64,000 bases of DNA. Source: Anseranas semipalmata (taxonomy: Eukaryota > Chordata > Aves > Anseriformes > Anseranatidae). A program made the translations under genes and the position numbers. Below are positions 24,501-36,036 of the stretch, one piece after another. The stretch lies in assembly GCA_013399115.1 (NCBI GenBank), contig VXAA01002243.1:6445-70444 (forward strand). The letters are read 5' to 3'. How positions within the stretch are numbered: position 1 is the first letter of the stretch; every line of letters starts with the position of its first letter. A model generated the notes under the pieces. It worked only from the letters and a program-made list of their open reading frames with translations. It searched no databases and was not told where the DNA came from.

Positions 24501-26639
24501 AATTACCCGCAGTTAATTGAGAAGTTTATCACTCTGTAGTCTAAAAAAGTTTATAACAGTTCCACTAAACCTCTTGTGATGGTATATCTCAGATGACCTC
24601 CTGTGACTTAAGATGTTGCCCTGGAGAAAAACTGTTTTAGAAAGGACCTAGCATTTACATTATCACAATTGTAATTCTGTGTTCCTGATCTATAAATTGC
24701 CAAGACAGTTCCTTTAACTGTACTGATGTTACCTACAGATTTGTCAAACTTCTACATTTTTGCCCTTGTGAAGTAAAGCAAATGAATATGAAAAGAATGA
24801 ACTAATATGATTTTTTTCAGATCACAGGCCCTTTAATGGTGATCTTCCATAGCTTCTTGTCTCAGAAAATGCCTGAACTCCTGTGCTAAAAATGTCCCTT
24901 GCTACAAATGGAGCCTGTCTGTAAGGTGCAGATGTTGAACTACCTGTGTAAAGCTGAAAGTAATGTTAATTGTAGAGCTTAAACTCAACAACCACTCAAG
25001 CTATTCTAGCTGAGTTTGTGGAAGGTGCTGCAAGCATGAGAAACATCCTTTGAGTATTCAAGTTTGTTGGGTAGCTTCTTTGTGAAAGGGGAATAGTTCA
25101 TTCCTATTAATGCATTTTAAGGTATACTAGTGTTGTACTGGTTTTGTTTTTGTTTTTTACTTCAGGATTGACCACAGGAATATATTTTTGAAGGGGGCTT
25201 TCTGAACAAAATCCAGGTTCCTGTTATCACCTAGCAAGATTCACCTTAAAAATAGATAAGCATTTTGCTCTCACTGCTTCTTGTCCAAAATCTAATTCCT
25301 CTGATGTTTAGAACATTCTTATAAAATTCTAAATCCCAACATGAACTAATTCATAGCTAGGTTATGAATCTATTATTTCAGCATTGGCCTTTATACTAAA
25401 CACGGTTTTCCAGCTCTTGCTTTTCCCTTCCTTTCCTCTTCCTACTCATCTCCACTTGTGCTGCCTGAAGTAGGCCCAGAAACAGTAATCACAGCTCTAT
25501 CTCAGCTTTTGCTTCCCTGGGACAAACAAGATAAACTATTTAAAACTGCTTTTATTAACCGATCTATCCTGCTCTCATTCATTTTGTAAACCTTAGGTGC
25601 CTCTGCTTCAGTCTTAATTTATTTTTTAATTTGTCAGAGCAGGACAATATGCAGTTCTCCAGATGAGGTTTCACTCTTTCCTCTCATAACTCATGTTAAT
25701 ATTTTCCAACTCCATTTAAACTCCAAATGTGAACTCCAGATGTAAACTTGGTTTACATCCTTTTGGCATGTATTGTACTTCACCTCTTGGTGGCACACGT
25801 TTGACGTATATTTGACTAATACATCACAGTTCTTCTCATTCTTGTTTTCAGTTTCTTATCTTCCATCTTCCAACAGAAATTATTGCTGATCCAAAAGTAT
25901 AAGGCCTCTAGACACTACTAGTAAATTGTGTTTATTTTCTCTTACTCCAGTACTAAGTGCCATCCAATTCTTCCTGCAGGAGTTTTTGATCACTGTGTAC
26001 TGAGGAAATCTTCCACATCTGCTTCAACATTATTCACTAGTGCCCATCTGTTTTAATAGGTTACAGATCACATTTACTGAAGGCCAGTCTTGGAGTTAGT
26101 TAATTTTTCCTCTCTTGTTTGATTAAGCTATTCTTAGTTTTCACCTCAAAAAATATTTTATATAAAGGGATACAACTCCAAGAAAAAAAAAAAAAATGGG
26201 GAAAAGAAGATCCATATCTGATGATGGTTAGATTGCTGTCCTAGGATACAAGACACCAGGATTTACATTCATGTTCAGAGGTGAACACAGAACTGGCATC
26301 TGTGTATGTCTTTTTCCAGTCTATTGGAAAAGAGTCCTTTTCTCCTTCCTTCCAATCCAGTTTGTTTCAGGCAAAAAAAAAATGCCATGTGTAAATTTAG
26401 TTTCTTCGCATAGTAGGGCTCATCTGCTTTCTCAGTAACTTTGTCTGTAAATTTCTCCCAAAATTTCTCGTCCAGTAGAAATAGATAAAAATTTTCTCAA
26501 TTAGAGTTTGTGTAGTGAAAACAAAGACCTGTGCTTCATGATATGTATGTGCTCTTTGTGCCTGTTGAAACAAGTGTATGCAAATCATCCACTAAGAATG
26601 CAAAGTAAAATCTAGCAAGTTCAACCCATAAAAGGATTA

Positions 26640-26960
26640 ATCCTAATCAATGGCTTGCAAGCTGAGCTTCACTGATGAACAAGGCCAGAAATTTGCATTC
26701 TAACTACAAGACATCTATTTTCAGTCATTATCCCAAGGCATACTGGATGGACATTACAGCCCCTTTCATTTAATTTCAGCTCATCAGTATTGAGACAAGA
26801 GATGATTTAAACAAATGGCCTCTTAATATTATTTTATAATAGCCTCTCCTATAAACTCATTAGTTGGAGCAAATCTTCTGCTATCACTGCCACAGGAACA
26901 AGAATCTTCTGATAAATGGCAGTATGATAGAGGGAGGCAGACTAATAGTCGTGCTGAGCA
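26640..26960. other. Candidate conserved non-coding element with an octamer site
   Basis: This is a mid-complexity stretch free of simple repeats. It contains a perfect POU octamer (ATTTGCAT at 26691-26698), a CATTAG word and several TAAT words, and lies in a segment without transposons. These are the sorts of features seen in vertebrate developmental enhancers. The words are common in AT-rich DNA, so this is only a pointer; conservation has not been measured. Confidence 0.25.
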
Positions 26961-27297
26961 AGGATTTGACAGCAGATTGATCAGACTAATGTGCTCTGCT
27001 CTGTAGAAAGTCTATGATGACACTGGCAGTAAAAAGATGTTTTTGAATCAGTCAGTACATTTGTCTAAGCCAATCCATACCTACAGCTTTCAGGCAGTTG
27101 TTTTTTTTGTTTTGTTTTTTTTTTTTTCAAATGCTGTAAAATTGGGAGATAAAGGTGCACAAAAGACAGGCATTGAAAAGTTTGTTCCAAAAATATATAG
27201 CTTGAGAAAAAATTGTGACAGCAGGAAAGTTAGAATAAAAGGGGAAAAAAGAGGACAGAAAGATTGATTTTCTGCAGATTTGGGGAAATGTTTTGGA

Positions 27298-27319
27298 TTA
27301 TTATTATTATTATTTTTTT
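27298..27319. repeat. (TTA)n microsatellite
   Basis: Five to six ATT units followed by a T7 run. Confidence 0.85.
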
Positions 27320-28354
27320 GCAATATTTTAAATCATCAAATTAATGTATTTCTGTCCCTCATACAGTAGTTGAATCACTGCTGGTATGGAACTTCGAGCA
27401 CTGAACATCGTCAGCTCTTTGCAATCTGTCACTCTCTAACCACAGGGGGTACTTCACATGCTAGCAAAGGAGAGGTAACATTTAATCTAATCTTTAGGTG
27501 ATTGAATCTCTAGGGTTACATTTTATAATAAACTCTGATGCTTGAATTGGTTCTCTTCAGTTGTCAGCTATGTTTTTGCCTCTCTTTAATTCTTGGCTGC
27601 AGCACAACCTGAATTATCTACTTACTTTGCAATACTTACTGTAGAGGTTGTGCAGAGTTCAGCATTGTGGGAGAAATAATTATGCTCAGTATATATTTGC
27701 ATTAATGAGATTCAGCTTCTTTGTCATAGTCTTGTATTTAGAGAAAGAAAATAAGGAAATTATCTGAACATTTATAGATAATTTGCTATCAGAGGATGTA
27801 CTGGGCTCTCTCTGTAAAGAATTTGCAAAACCAAATGTTGAGTGAATTTCATGTTTCCCTGGTATTGTCCCAGGGAACTGGGACTTGCTACTCTATACAT
27901 TTATATAAAACAGAAATGTTCAAATGCATAAGAGATCTTTGAGAGACAGAGGTTTGAGATAATTGTTGAGGTTATTTGGAAACCTATAGTTGGGTAATCT
28001 GAAACTGTTTATGATTAATGCCTGGCTGGGCCACTGAGTTAATACTGCCAGTACTCAAGTATTTGCCAGTTGTTGATTTAATGTGCCCCTTTTCCAAATG
28101 TTCCGTATGTCCCAACCCAAGCAAAACAAGTCAGACTTCTCAAGGCAAGAATATTGTCAATCCGAAACAAGGATGTTCAGATACTCTGTCTTTACAGAAT
28201 AAAAGAACATGGTAAGATAAAGAATCTGAGTTGAGAAGGAAATTTCAAATGATTTAATAAAGATTAGTTGCAGCTTCCTTCTATGATTAATTCTGCATTC
28301 CAAATAAAAAGAAGGCATTGTCTGAAAATTCCTGAAAGTACAATGGGTTTGTTT

Positions 28355-28675
28355 ATAGAATGAGAGAATGATTTGGGTTGGAAGGGACCATAAAGATCAT
28401 CTGGTTCCAACCCCCCTGCCATGGACAGGGACACCTCCCACCAGACCAGGTTGCCCAGGGCCCCATCCAACCTGGCCTTGAACACTTCCAGGGATGGGAT
28501 ATCCACAGCTTTTCTGTGCAACCTGTTCCAGTGCCTCACCACCCTCTGAGTGAAGAATTTCTTCCTAACATCTAAACATCCTCCTAACATCTATTTCCAT
28601 CCTAACATCTAAATCTCCCCTCTTTTGGTTTAAAATCATTCCCCCTTGTCCTATCATTATCTGCCCAAGTAAAAT
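28355..28675 (-). mobile_element. CR1 LINE 3' fragment with ORF end
   Basis: The minus-strand frame at 28264-28590 reads [20 protein letters not shown], then DIPSLEVFKARLDGALGNLV, the signature end of the CR1 reverse transcriptase ORF. The frame then runs on through the untranslated region. The 3' end is marked by GATTTGGGTTGGAAGGGACC on the + strand. Inside, the word CCTAACATCTA occurs three times (28564, 28583, 28601), a local triplication absent from the usual element. The family's conserved words continue to about 28665 (CCCCCTTGTCCTATCATTAT), where the copy is truncated. Confidence 0.93.
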
Positions 28676-31400
28676 GTTGCAAAAATTATTCTTTTCTTGC
28701 ACCAATGTGTGCAGTACTGCTAACAAAATGACCAGAAGAAGTTTTTCATTGCTCTGTGCCCTAGCCACTGAAAAATATTGTGAGAGCCATCAGCCAGGTC
28801 CAGAGCAGTTTGGTAATATAGCAGATATGCAGTGTACTGTAGTGATTCCCTACTTCATGAAAAACAAACAAGAAAAACTGGAATAACCGTGGCAGTGATC
28901 TCACACACACTCCCATGGCTTAGCAGCCTCATTTCTACAGAATACAAAGCATAAGAAAACAACATGAAATCCCATTTCTCTGCTCTCCCATTCCAAATTC
29001 AAAAGTAGTAGCCAGGGAGAATCACACACAGACATAACTTCTTATCATATCCTCTTCTCTTGAACATCAGGAGACTTCTGGTCTTGAAGGGTCAGTCTTG
29101 GAAATAAAAAGTATGGGTGTTCAATGAATTATCGTGACAGTGTAAACAACTACTAACTTTTCCAATGATTTAGCCCTAGATATTTGTGAATGCCACCTGC
29201 TAAATTATAGCCTGAATCTTGCCCGGTCGGAGTCAGCAGAACCTTATCATTGACTTCTCACAGACATCTCATGGGTGTTCATTCATTCTGAATGCAGCCA
29301 TTGTGATCTAACCTTAGGTCACTATTGCTGATCATTTGGAGACCATTTTCTCTATGCTTGCCAACCAAAGAAAATTAAAACAGATACAGAATTCCTAATA
29401 CCAAAGCTAAATACAGTTTATTTATCTTTAAATAGATGTTTAAAAAATCTTGTTTTGAAATGTATCCAGTCCTTTATTACAGGCTTTTATCGTTGCTTTC
29501 AATATCTATCTTAACTGGTTGTTTCCCAGACTCTTAATGACTGCACAGAGACTCCTTGCAAAAATTACTATATCCCTCACCAGCTTGTTTTGTTAGTTGT
29601 TAAAACCAAATCTTCATGGTGTCTACTTTGCCTTTTTTTTTTTTTCTTTTTTACTAAACGAGTAGGTCTTTCACATTTTCCTGCAGCTTTACAATCTTCT
29701 CAGACTAATGCAGGACATAAAGGCTCCATAGAATGTTCTGATTCAAATGCTTTTTGCCACATATATAACTCGCCATAGCAAAATTCTGTCAGTGCTGAGT
29801 ACATAGATATTTTTATCAAAGGCTTCACGCATGTGACTCTTTATATATCATGGCATTCAAAACTCTTTGGGTGTTTTCCTACTCTCCATATGGTCTGTCC
29901 TGAAGAGCTGTTCAGGGTCTGCAATAGTTGCGTGAACATGCAATGAGAAACTTTTTCCACCCGCCTCGTTACACACCGAAAAATAGTATTTGAAAGAAAC
30001 TTAAACAAACCCCATCTCTGGTACAGCAAGTCAGTGAGTATAAAGTTTCTTGTAGTCACTCCATACAAAGGATATAGCTTTCTAGAGTGAAAAGTATTAC
30101 TGCTGGCTTTTGGATGGTTGTTTCAGAAAATAATTTGTCCTGTATCTGTCAAGCAGGCATCAAAAATGGGCCTGAAAGGGAATACTGTACTTGTAGGTCA
30201 GGGGTTCATTTCTCACCTCTGCAGGCAAAGACAAAGCCCCAGTCCCAACGGACTATTTGTACATATAAAATAAGCTTAGGCAGAATCTAATCGCTGAATA
30301 TGAATTTGTAGTCCTCAAAACTCTCACCATCCAGTGTCTCTATTCTGTGGCAGCATCACTGGGCCAGTACAGAAGTTCCCAGGCATCCTAAGATCAGCAT
30401 CCATTTGTACCAGGAGTCCTGACATCTTGGCACCATGTAGCACCATGAGCTGAGGTGTTCTCTCAACTGTGTTCCCATGGGGGTTGGGTTAAGGATGGCA
30501 CACACAAGGAGCATCTCATGGGGCAAGCACAAAACACAGCATCAGTGTCTTTCTTTCACTGCAGTGCTTCCCAGACAGACAGACCCTCCATAAGGAGGGT
30601 AGACTGGCAGCTACCTGTCTCAGCTTCAAGGTGACTCCTACTGCCAAGAGAGATGGGCAATATAGCAGCTTAATAGTGCATGTATTTGAGAGTATGAGGA
30701 GTGGGAAATTCTTCCTTCCAAGTGTTGTTTCTAATATGTAGTATACATCAGACCATCACTAGATAAAATACTCTATTCTTGCAGTCCTGTGAGGTTTCAC
30801 ATGACGCAGAGTCGAGGTGAGTGACTGGCAGTTGCCCGTCTGGAGTAAGACCTGTCCTTGTGACATTTTTGTGGGAGATGAAGCTCAGCCAGCCTTCAGG
30901 CAGCTGAGGAAAGTGAACCCCAGCCTCCCACTGCCTGTGTACAGGGATGTGAGGGGGCCTCCAATTCTCTTCCTCCATTTTTGAAAACAGAAGTCCCTCT
31001 CTTTCATGTATACTGGTTTGTTGTTTTGGTGGTGGTGATGGTGGTTTGGTTTGGTTGTTTTTGTTTTAGTATAAGAGATTTGGGCATATAACATCTGTGG
31101 TTTAAAAAGTATGCATGGGACTAATATTTCCGTCCCTGTTCTCCAGGGTAGCTGCTAGTTAATTTTGTCTGCCTCTCTTTGTTCTTTCTGGATTCCCCGA
31201 GGAAACACCTCCCTTGACCACTTTGGCACAGAGAGGATTGTGAAGCAGGACTATGCACTTCGCTGAGGGAATCAAGAGCTCCTGTTATATCTGACAGCAC
31301 ACAGGTTGGCAGCGCTCTCACCTTCTCCGTGATGTAGGTCAGAAAGCTCTTCAAAGTCACATCCCCAGTGCAAAAAAAGGCCACCTTTGGCTTCTGAAAC
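28676..31400. other. Non-coding stretch, no gene recognised
   Basis: A weak old-repeat resemblance occurs at 29205-29275 (AGCCTGAATCTTGCCC ... TTATCATTGACTTCTCAC), the kind of text left by ancient amniote transposons; no family can be named. The part at 30300-30650 is slightly GC-richer without a signature. A degenerate (GGT/GGTTT)n tract lies at 31018-31062. Confidence 0.5.
31018..31062. repeat. Degenerate GGT/GGTTT tract
   Basis: G- and T-only imperfect repeats. On the minus strand they create a short His-rich frame that is not a gene. Confidence 0.8.
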
Positions 31401-31429
31401 TCAAAGAATCAGGCCTTGTTACTGTTACA

Positions 31430-31790
31430 GGCCTACGCTCAGAAGTTCTGCATTTATCCACTTGTAAAAAATATGCCTCCAAGAAAGGGGCCTATTCACA
31501 AAGGAGTGCTAGCTGACCTCAGGCCAAAACAAGGTGATCGACAGTGCCGCGTGACATTTTATTCCATCTTCAGTTGTTTCTCTGAACAACTGTATGAAAG
31601 TGATGGTGACATTGGTTTCAAAAGGATTATCAGCATGATTATACTGACTAGAGAATTAATTAATCATTGACATTTGTCAAAAAAATGTCATTGAAATTCT
31701 ATTACTTCATTATTAGCATAATGAAGAAATCATGTTTGCCCTCTCTGGCAATCAATCAAGCATCTGGTATGCACTCCAAAGTCAAGGAAC
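31430..31790. other. Candidate conserved non-coding element with inverted repeats
   Basis: This is the best candidate for a regulatory element in the window. It keeps CpGs in AT-rich surroundings (for example GATCGACAGTGCCGCG near 31534-31549). It also contains GAATTAATTAATCATTGAC (homeodomain-type words) and two close inverted repeats: TGACATTT/AAATGTCA (31668-31675 and 31683-31690) and a perfect 9-base pair of arms CTTCATTAT/ATAATGAAG (31705-31713 and 31718-31726). The second includes an ATTAGCAT octamer-like word. A forward frame stays open for 84 codons from 31416, and an acceptor-like TTGTTACTGTTACAG ends at 31430, so a small exon is a second possibility. The peptide matches nothing I recognise. 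Function is inference. Confidence 0.3.
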
Positions 31791-32035
31791 TAAACTTAAA
31801 ACCAGAAGGTATTTGATTTTGAAAACAGGTTATTTTGCTTGTTTGATGGGTGTCGCACACTATTTTTCAACAGCTGAGTGTTTATTTGTGCCTTTGAGAT
31901 GATATCCAGTAAAAGAAAAAAGATCACAGATGCCAAAGCAAAATAGCTTACCTACAGTAAGGGAGGATTTTGAACAAGAAATATGTAGGGTAAAACTAAT
32001 AATTTAACCAGTTTTTATCAGTAGAGATCAGTATC
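31791..32035. other. AT-rich filler, nothing recognised
   Basis: No element, exon or repeat could be supported here. Confidence 0.5.
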
Positions 32036-32039
32036 ATTA

Positions 32040-32160
32040 TCACTGTTTATCAGTGGCAAAAGTGACAAGAGAATGAAATGGCACGCCCTTTGACAAGCAG
32101 AGAAGCCAGGACCTGAACCCAGCTCTGCTCAGTACCTGTTCACTGTTCTGTTGTTCAAGT
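32040..32160 (-). mobile_element. MIR-like SINE remnant (tentative)
   Basis: Words in MIR order are seen on the + strand, which is the MIR complement: CAGTGGCAAAAGTGAC, then AAGCAGAGAAGCCAGGACCT, then GAACCCAGCTCTGCTC. The MIR complement has GAGGCACAGAGAGGTTAAGT, AGTGGCAGAGCCAGGATTTG and AACCCAGGTCTGTCTGACTC in this order. MIR-type CORE-SINEs were spread in early amniotes, and strongly decayed copies survive in birds. Identity is low, so a formal search is needed. Confidence 0.4.
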
Positions 32161-33253
32161 AAACTGTGTTCATTAAAAATGGTCTTGACTTTAATGCCAT
32201 TTTCAAAAGTAAAGGATTTGGCCTGCACTCATTACTGACGTGAAAAGCATTGACTTAATCACAACATTCAGTAACATAACCATGAAAACTAGTACCTCAT
32301 GCACTTGCTGCTAGACTGGGCACAACTGCCTTAGCTAAATACTTGCAGTTAAAAGCAAAGCAGAGTGAGCAGAGTAGTTTGCTTGCTGTCTGAATGCAGG
32401 ATTAGTTACCATGCAGATGCTCCCTCTCTATCTGAGTCATAACCTCACATCTATTTAAGTCGTAACCCATCCGCAGGTCCTGCAACTCAAGGCTGGAAGC
32501 TGCTTCATCTGCTAAACGACAAGGGGCCCAGTTGAGCCCATCGTACAGCATTCCCTAAACATCCAAAAGTAACTGTTTTCAAAATAACAAGGTTTCACAC
32601 AGCAGTAGGCAATGCTTTATGTGACATTTTTCTGGTCCCTCAGAAGCATAGAAAATCAGTGAAAACTTGAACAGAAAATAACAGCTGGACTCCTCTGCTA
32701 GGAGTCTCAGGCTATGTGTTGACTAGTTGTATTAGTTACAAGGTTGATGGCTCTTTTTTCCATCTACAGTGACTGTGATGGCAGTAAATATTTATGGTCC
32801 ATAAATCTTTTTACTTCAATAGCTATACTGAGGTGTAATTCAGGTTGTGGATAGACTGATGAACTTCAGTTTACTAATAAAAGAAAGCTGATAAGGAAGA
32901 TAAAACTATTTTAGATACTATTTTAGATCTGGATCTATTGTGACTTAATAATGAGATAATTTGTGACTCAGCATGGCTGAAAAGGGAAAATATTCTGTTT
33001 TCTTTCAGGAGTAACCAGCTTTTAGTACTGGAAGGCTCTACAGGATTCAAACTTAAAGTTTAACATACATATGTGTGTAGGCACATATACCTTGCATGAC
33101 ATGCAATATGCAGAAACAAAAAACACTGGTAAATCATTAAGAGAATTTTTTGTATGTTTCTGTCTGAGACATATACAGTTTTGTTTGGATTTTTTTATTT
33201 TCCACTAAGACTTTTGTGAAGCTTTCTGGAGCTTTTTGGATATATCAAAAAAC

Positions 33254-33350
33254 GTGTGGCTTTCTGGGTGACTGAACAAAATTCACGTCTTTATTCCTAT
33301 TTTTCTCATCTAAAAAATGGGGGAAATAATATTTTCCTTGTTTATAAATC
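33254..33350 (+). mobile_element. MIR-like SINE remnant (tentative)
   Basis: The order is GTGTGGCTTTCTGGGTGACT, a pyrimidine stretch, then TTTCTCATCTAAAAAATGGG, then GAAATAATATTTTCCTTG. MIR has GTGTGACCTTGGGCAAGTCA, then TTTCCTCATCTGTAAAATGG, then GATAATAATAGTACCT. The shared order of three blocks makes a chance match unlikely, but divergence is large. Confidence 0.45.
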
Positions 33351-33359
33351 ATGTGAGTG

Positions 33360-34100
33360 TGTGTATGCACATCTGCTGGGGTAGAAAATATTTGTATCAC
33401 TGGCATAACCACAGTACCGGCTCACAGTTTTACCAACTCTGGGTAATAGAGCCATTCCCGTCTCACACTGATATGGCAGAAGCATATCATATTGTGCTAA
33501 TATGTCTGCACACATGCACTCACATGCCTGCACAAAAATTTGTAGGAAGAGATTACCACAATTGCATGGCTAACCAGGCACTAGCCATGAAAAGCCGGTA
33601 CAAATCCGGTACAAATCCTGTACAATGTCTGTATGAACATTCAGGCAGAAACAGAGCCCAGGCAGCAATCTTAGGAATTTCAAGCTCCATTTCAGGAGCT
33701 CTTGGTAGCACAGATCTTCAGGCAGCTTTGGTGGATGTCAGAGCTGGCTTCATCCCAGCACATGGGGAGCCACCAGCTGAGCATTGCCCCACAGCAGGGC
33801 TTTGGCTGGTCGTACCAGCAGCGTGAGCAGCAGGTACAGCTGCCAGTGCAGCATGACCCCGAGTGAGAATCACAGTTTGGGGCAGACAGGCAAATTTCAG
33901 CTGTCAGCAGAGTGGTTGCTACTGCAGAGCAACGTGCTGGGTGCTTGCTGGCCGTCACTGCTTGCTGTAGCCTCTCTGCTGATTGCTGCTCATACTCGTT
34001 CTGGCTGCCAGCATGATATCTGATGCAGGTTGCTCCCTCACCTTATGAACTTTGTGCCACTTTTCTCCTATTAGCACAGGCAGGGCTTAACCCCACCTGA
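33360..34100. other. Stretch with the longest gap-free open frame, probably non-coding
   Basis: A forward frame of 169 codons (33317-33826) covers the end of the MIR-like remnant, an 11-base tandem repeat (33595-33626) and a GC-richer part rich in GCAG/CAGC words (33640-34020). Its product has no signal peptide, domain or coherent composition, and its start lies inside the MIR-like remnant. I treat it as a chance frame. The GC-rich part may be an unrecognised repeat. Confidence 0.5.
33595..33626. repeat. Three tandem copies of an 11-base unit
   Basis: CCGGTACAAAT is repeated exactly at 33595 and 33606, followed by a diverged third copy CCTGTACAAT at 33617. Each unit holds a GTAC palindrome. 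Confidence 0.9.
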
Positions 34101-35985
34101 GGTTCCTTTCCTTTTAGCTTCCTTCAGCTTTTCTTTTTGTTTACGGTTTGTGGTTTTGTCCACACTTTTATGGAGATTCAAAAAAATGGACCCCATGCCA
34201 CACTCTAAAAACTGAGACAGCCGTGGTGAATTTTCTATCTATGCAGCTTTTTTCTTACCTCATATAATATGATCTTCTCTCTGGGGGAAAAAAAAAAAAA
34301 AAAGAAGCATCCACCCCGTGATGGAAAGATTTGCCAAAAATGAACAGTTACTTAATATGCAATTCTTTCCTGTGTACCCTGACAGATCATTTTAAAGTCA
34401 CGGTATACCTCCAAGGTAATTTTTACTAAATAGGGCAGACTGTTTTATAGTTTTCAAACTCTGCTCTTTGGCATATCAGTGAAGTTTAGGGTTCAGTCAT
34501 ACATGTGATGCTCTGAGTCTATAATTCAGAAAATTATCCAATATTATAGAGACAAAGAGGGAGTCATTTTACAATCTCTAATTTCTTACCTTAGTTATCT
34601 CTTTTCTCTCTCTGAGAATACTTTGACTATTTTATACTGAGCGGGAAGAAAAAAAAAAAAAAACTTTTAGTTAGTCCAAAAGTCTAAGGTAACATTTTCC
34701 CTTATTTTCTTGTATCAGAGAGTTAAGTGCTCAGCTCTTCCAAAGGTAGGTTTCTCTCCTCCCAGAAATGCTTAAAAATATCCCATCCTGAAGACACTCA
34801 GCTGTTTGGGCCGGAGAAGCAAACAGATGTTTATGATTAACAACTCCTTATATGCCAGTAAAAGAAACAGTAGAAATAAAACATCTCAAAAGACTATTTG
34901 TGCTAATGCAGGAAGTATTGCTATGGGTGCAGAGAGACAATTTGTTGATATGCCTTTATTATTTATATCCATTTTTTTTTTTTTGAGGTATTTTGGGAAA
35001 GCTTACTCCAAAGTCTCATTCCTGTCTGCCATAGGAGCAGGAAAGATCTCATTATTTTTGGAAGAAAAATGTTTTCTTTGCTATTTTTTTGATCAACCAA
35101 GATAGAAGGGTAAGAAGTACGGTACAGCAATGCTCTCAAGTAGTGATGTGCCTTGGCAAGGCTGCACTGATATATTGCAACTGTGTGTAAAGCTTCCATC
35201 AGCTCAACACAAACTCACCTGGGACTTCCAGCTCTGTCACCTAGCTGTAGCCAAGGGCTGGGCTTTGTGTAAAACAAACTGGGTTATCTGATTAACTGGT
35301 TTGGGGACAGGAATGGAAGTCCCAAATCCCCATGCTTCTATCTGTTTGCCCTCCTTAATGAGATGAAGGTTCTTAAAGCAAGAATCATTTCACCTTTCTT
35401 TTCTCTGTGAGGAATCACTGGATGTTCTATTTTGTATTTTGGATGTTCTAAAGACTGTAATACACCAGCCTCTTAGAGGTATTTATCTTCTTTTTATTTT
35501 ATTACTATTCTTGAAGAGCAATCATGTTTCTAAAGATTAATATCTCAAATTCAAATTCTCCTGTGCTTTTAATATGGACAGGTCCTGATATTATTAGACA
35601 CTCCTGTTGCAAGTTTCTAGATTATCACCTCTCTAGGCTGTATCCAATCACTCTATTTGTTTAACTTGCTATGAGAAGGGGCATTTCACACTGATTTCAA
35701 GGTGCGAACAAACTGGTTTACAAAGGCAATTTCACATTTTCTTTTAAACTTTTGCCTCTTGCTTTATGTTTCTCAGCTTTGCCTTTTAAAATAAGAACTG
35801 GCCTTCAACTCACAAGCTCCCCAGTGGTCTTCAATGAAATCACAAGCCTGTTTTTCTGCCAGATCTGCTGCTGAGGCACAAGTTTAATGTTGCCTTTTGC
35901 TGCATGGACGAAAGACAAACATATGAACTTGAAACCAGGGAGTTCAAAGGCAAGACAAACACCACAGTTCTTTTAAAAGGCAGGG
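34101..35985. other. Non-coding stretch with A-runs
   Basis: Poly-A runs lie at about 34288-34303 and 34650-34664. No exon or transposon could be recognised. Confidence 0.55.
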
Positions 35986-35998
35986 GAAATAAAATAAA

Positions 35999-36029
<31 letters not shown>

Positions 36030-36036
36030 TAAAACA
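35986..36036. repeat. (AAAT)n-(AAT)n compound microsatellite
   Basis: About seven AAAT tetramers followed by about six AAT trimers. The change of unit from four to three bases within a single tract suggests loss of one A followed by its own expansion. Confidence 0.95.

Larger units (their letters stand above)
18550..28350. other. Long repeat-poor AT-rich stretch without a recognised gene
   Basis: No exon or transposon could be supported across this interval, apart from the separately listed element at 26.6-27.0 kb. Two segments, 20450-21180 and 21930-22290, are clearly richer in G and C and hold overlapping open frames on both strands, including a Cys-rich minus-strand frame at 20344-20550. 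None has a recognisable domain or good splice borders. A runs occur at 24283-24298 and 26180-26193, and a T-rich tract with (TTA)n at 27298-27319. The C-rich segment at 18965-18985 has three long C-runs, one short of a standard quadruplex motif. Confidence 0.5.

Noticed and set aside
33317..33826. 169-codon forward open frame, longest without Ns
   Set aside because: It begins in a MIR-like remnant and crosses a tandem repeat. The product has no domain, signal peptide or coherent composition.
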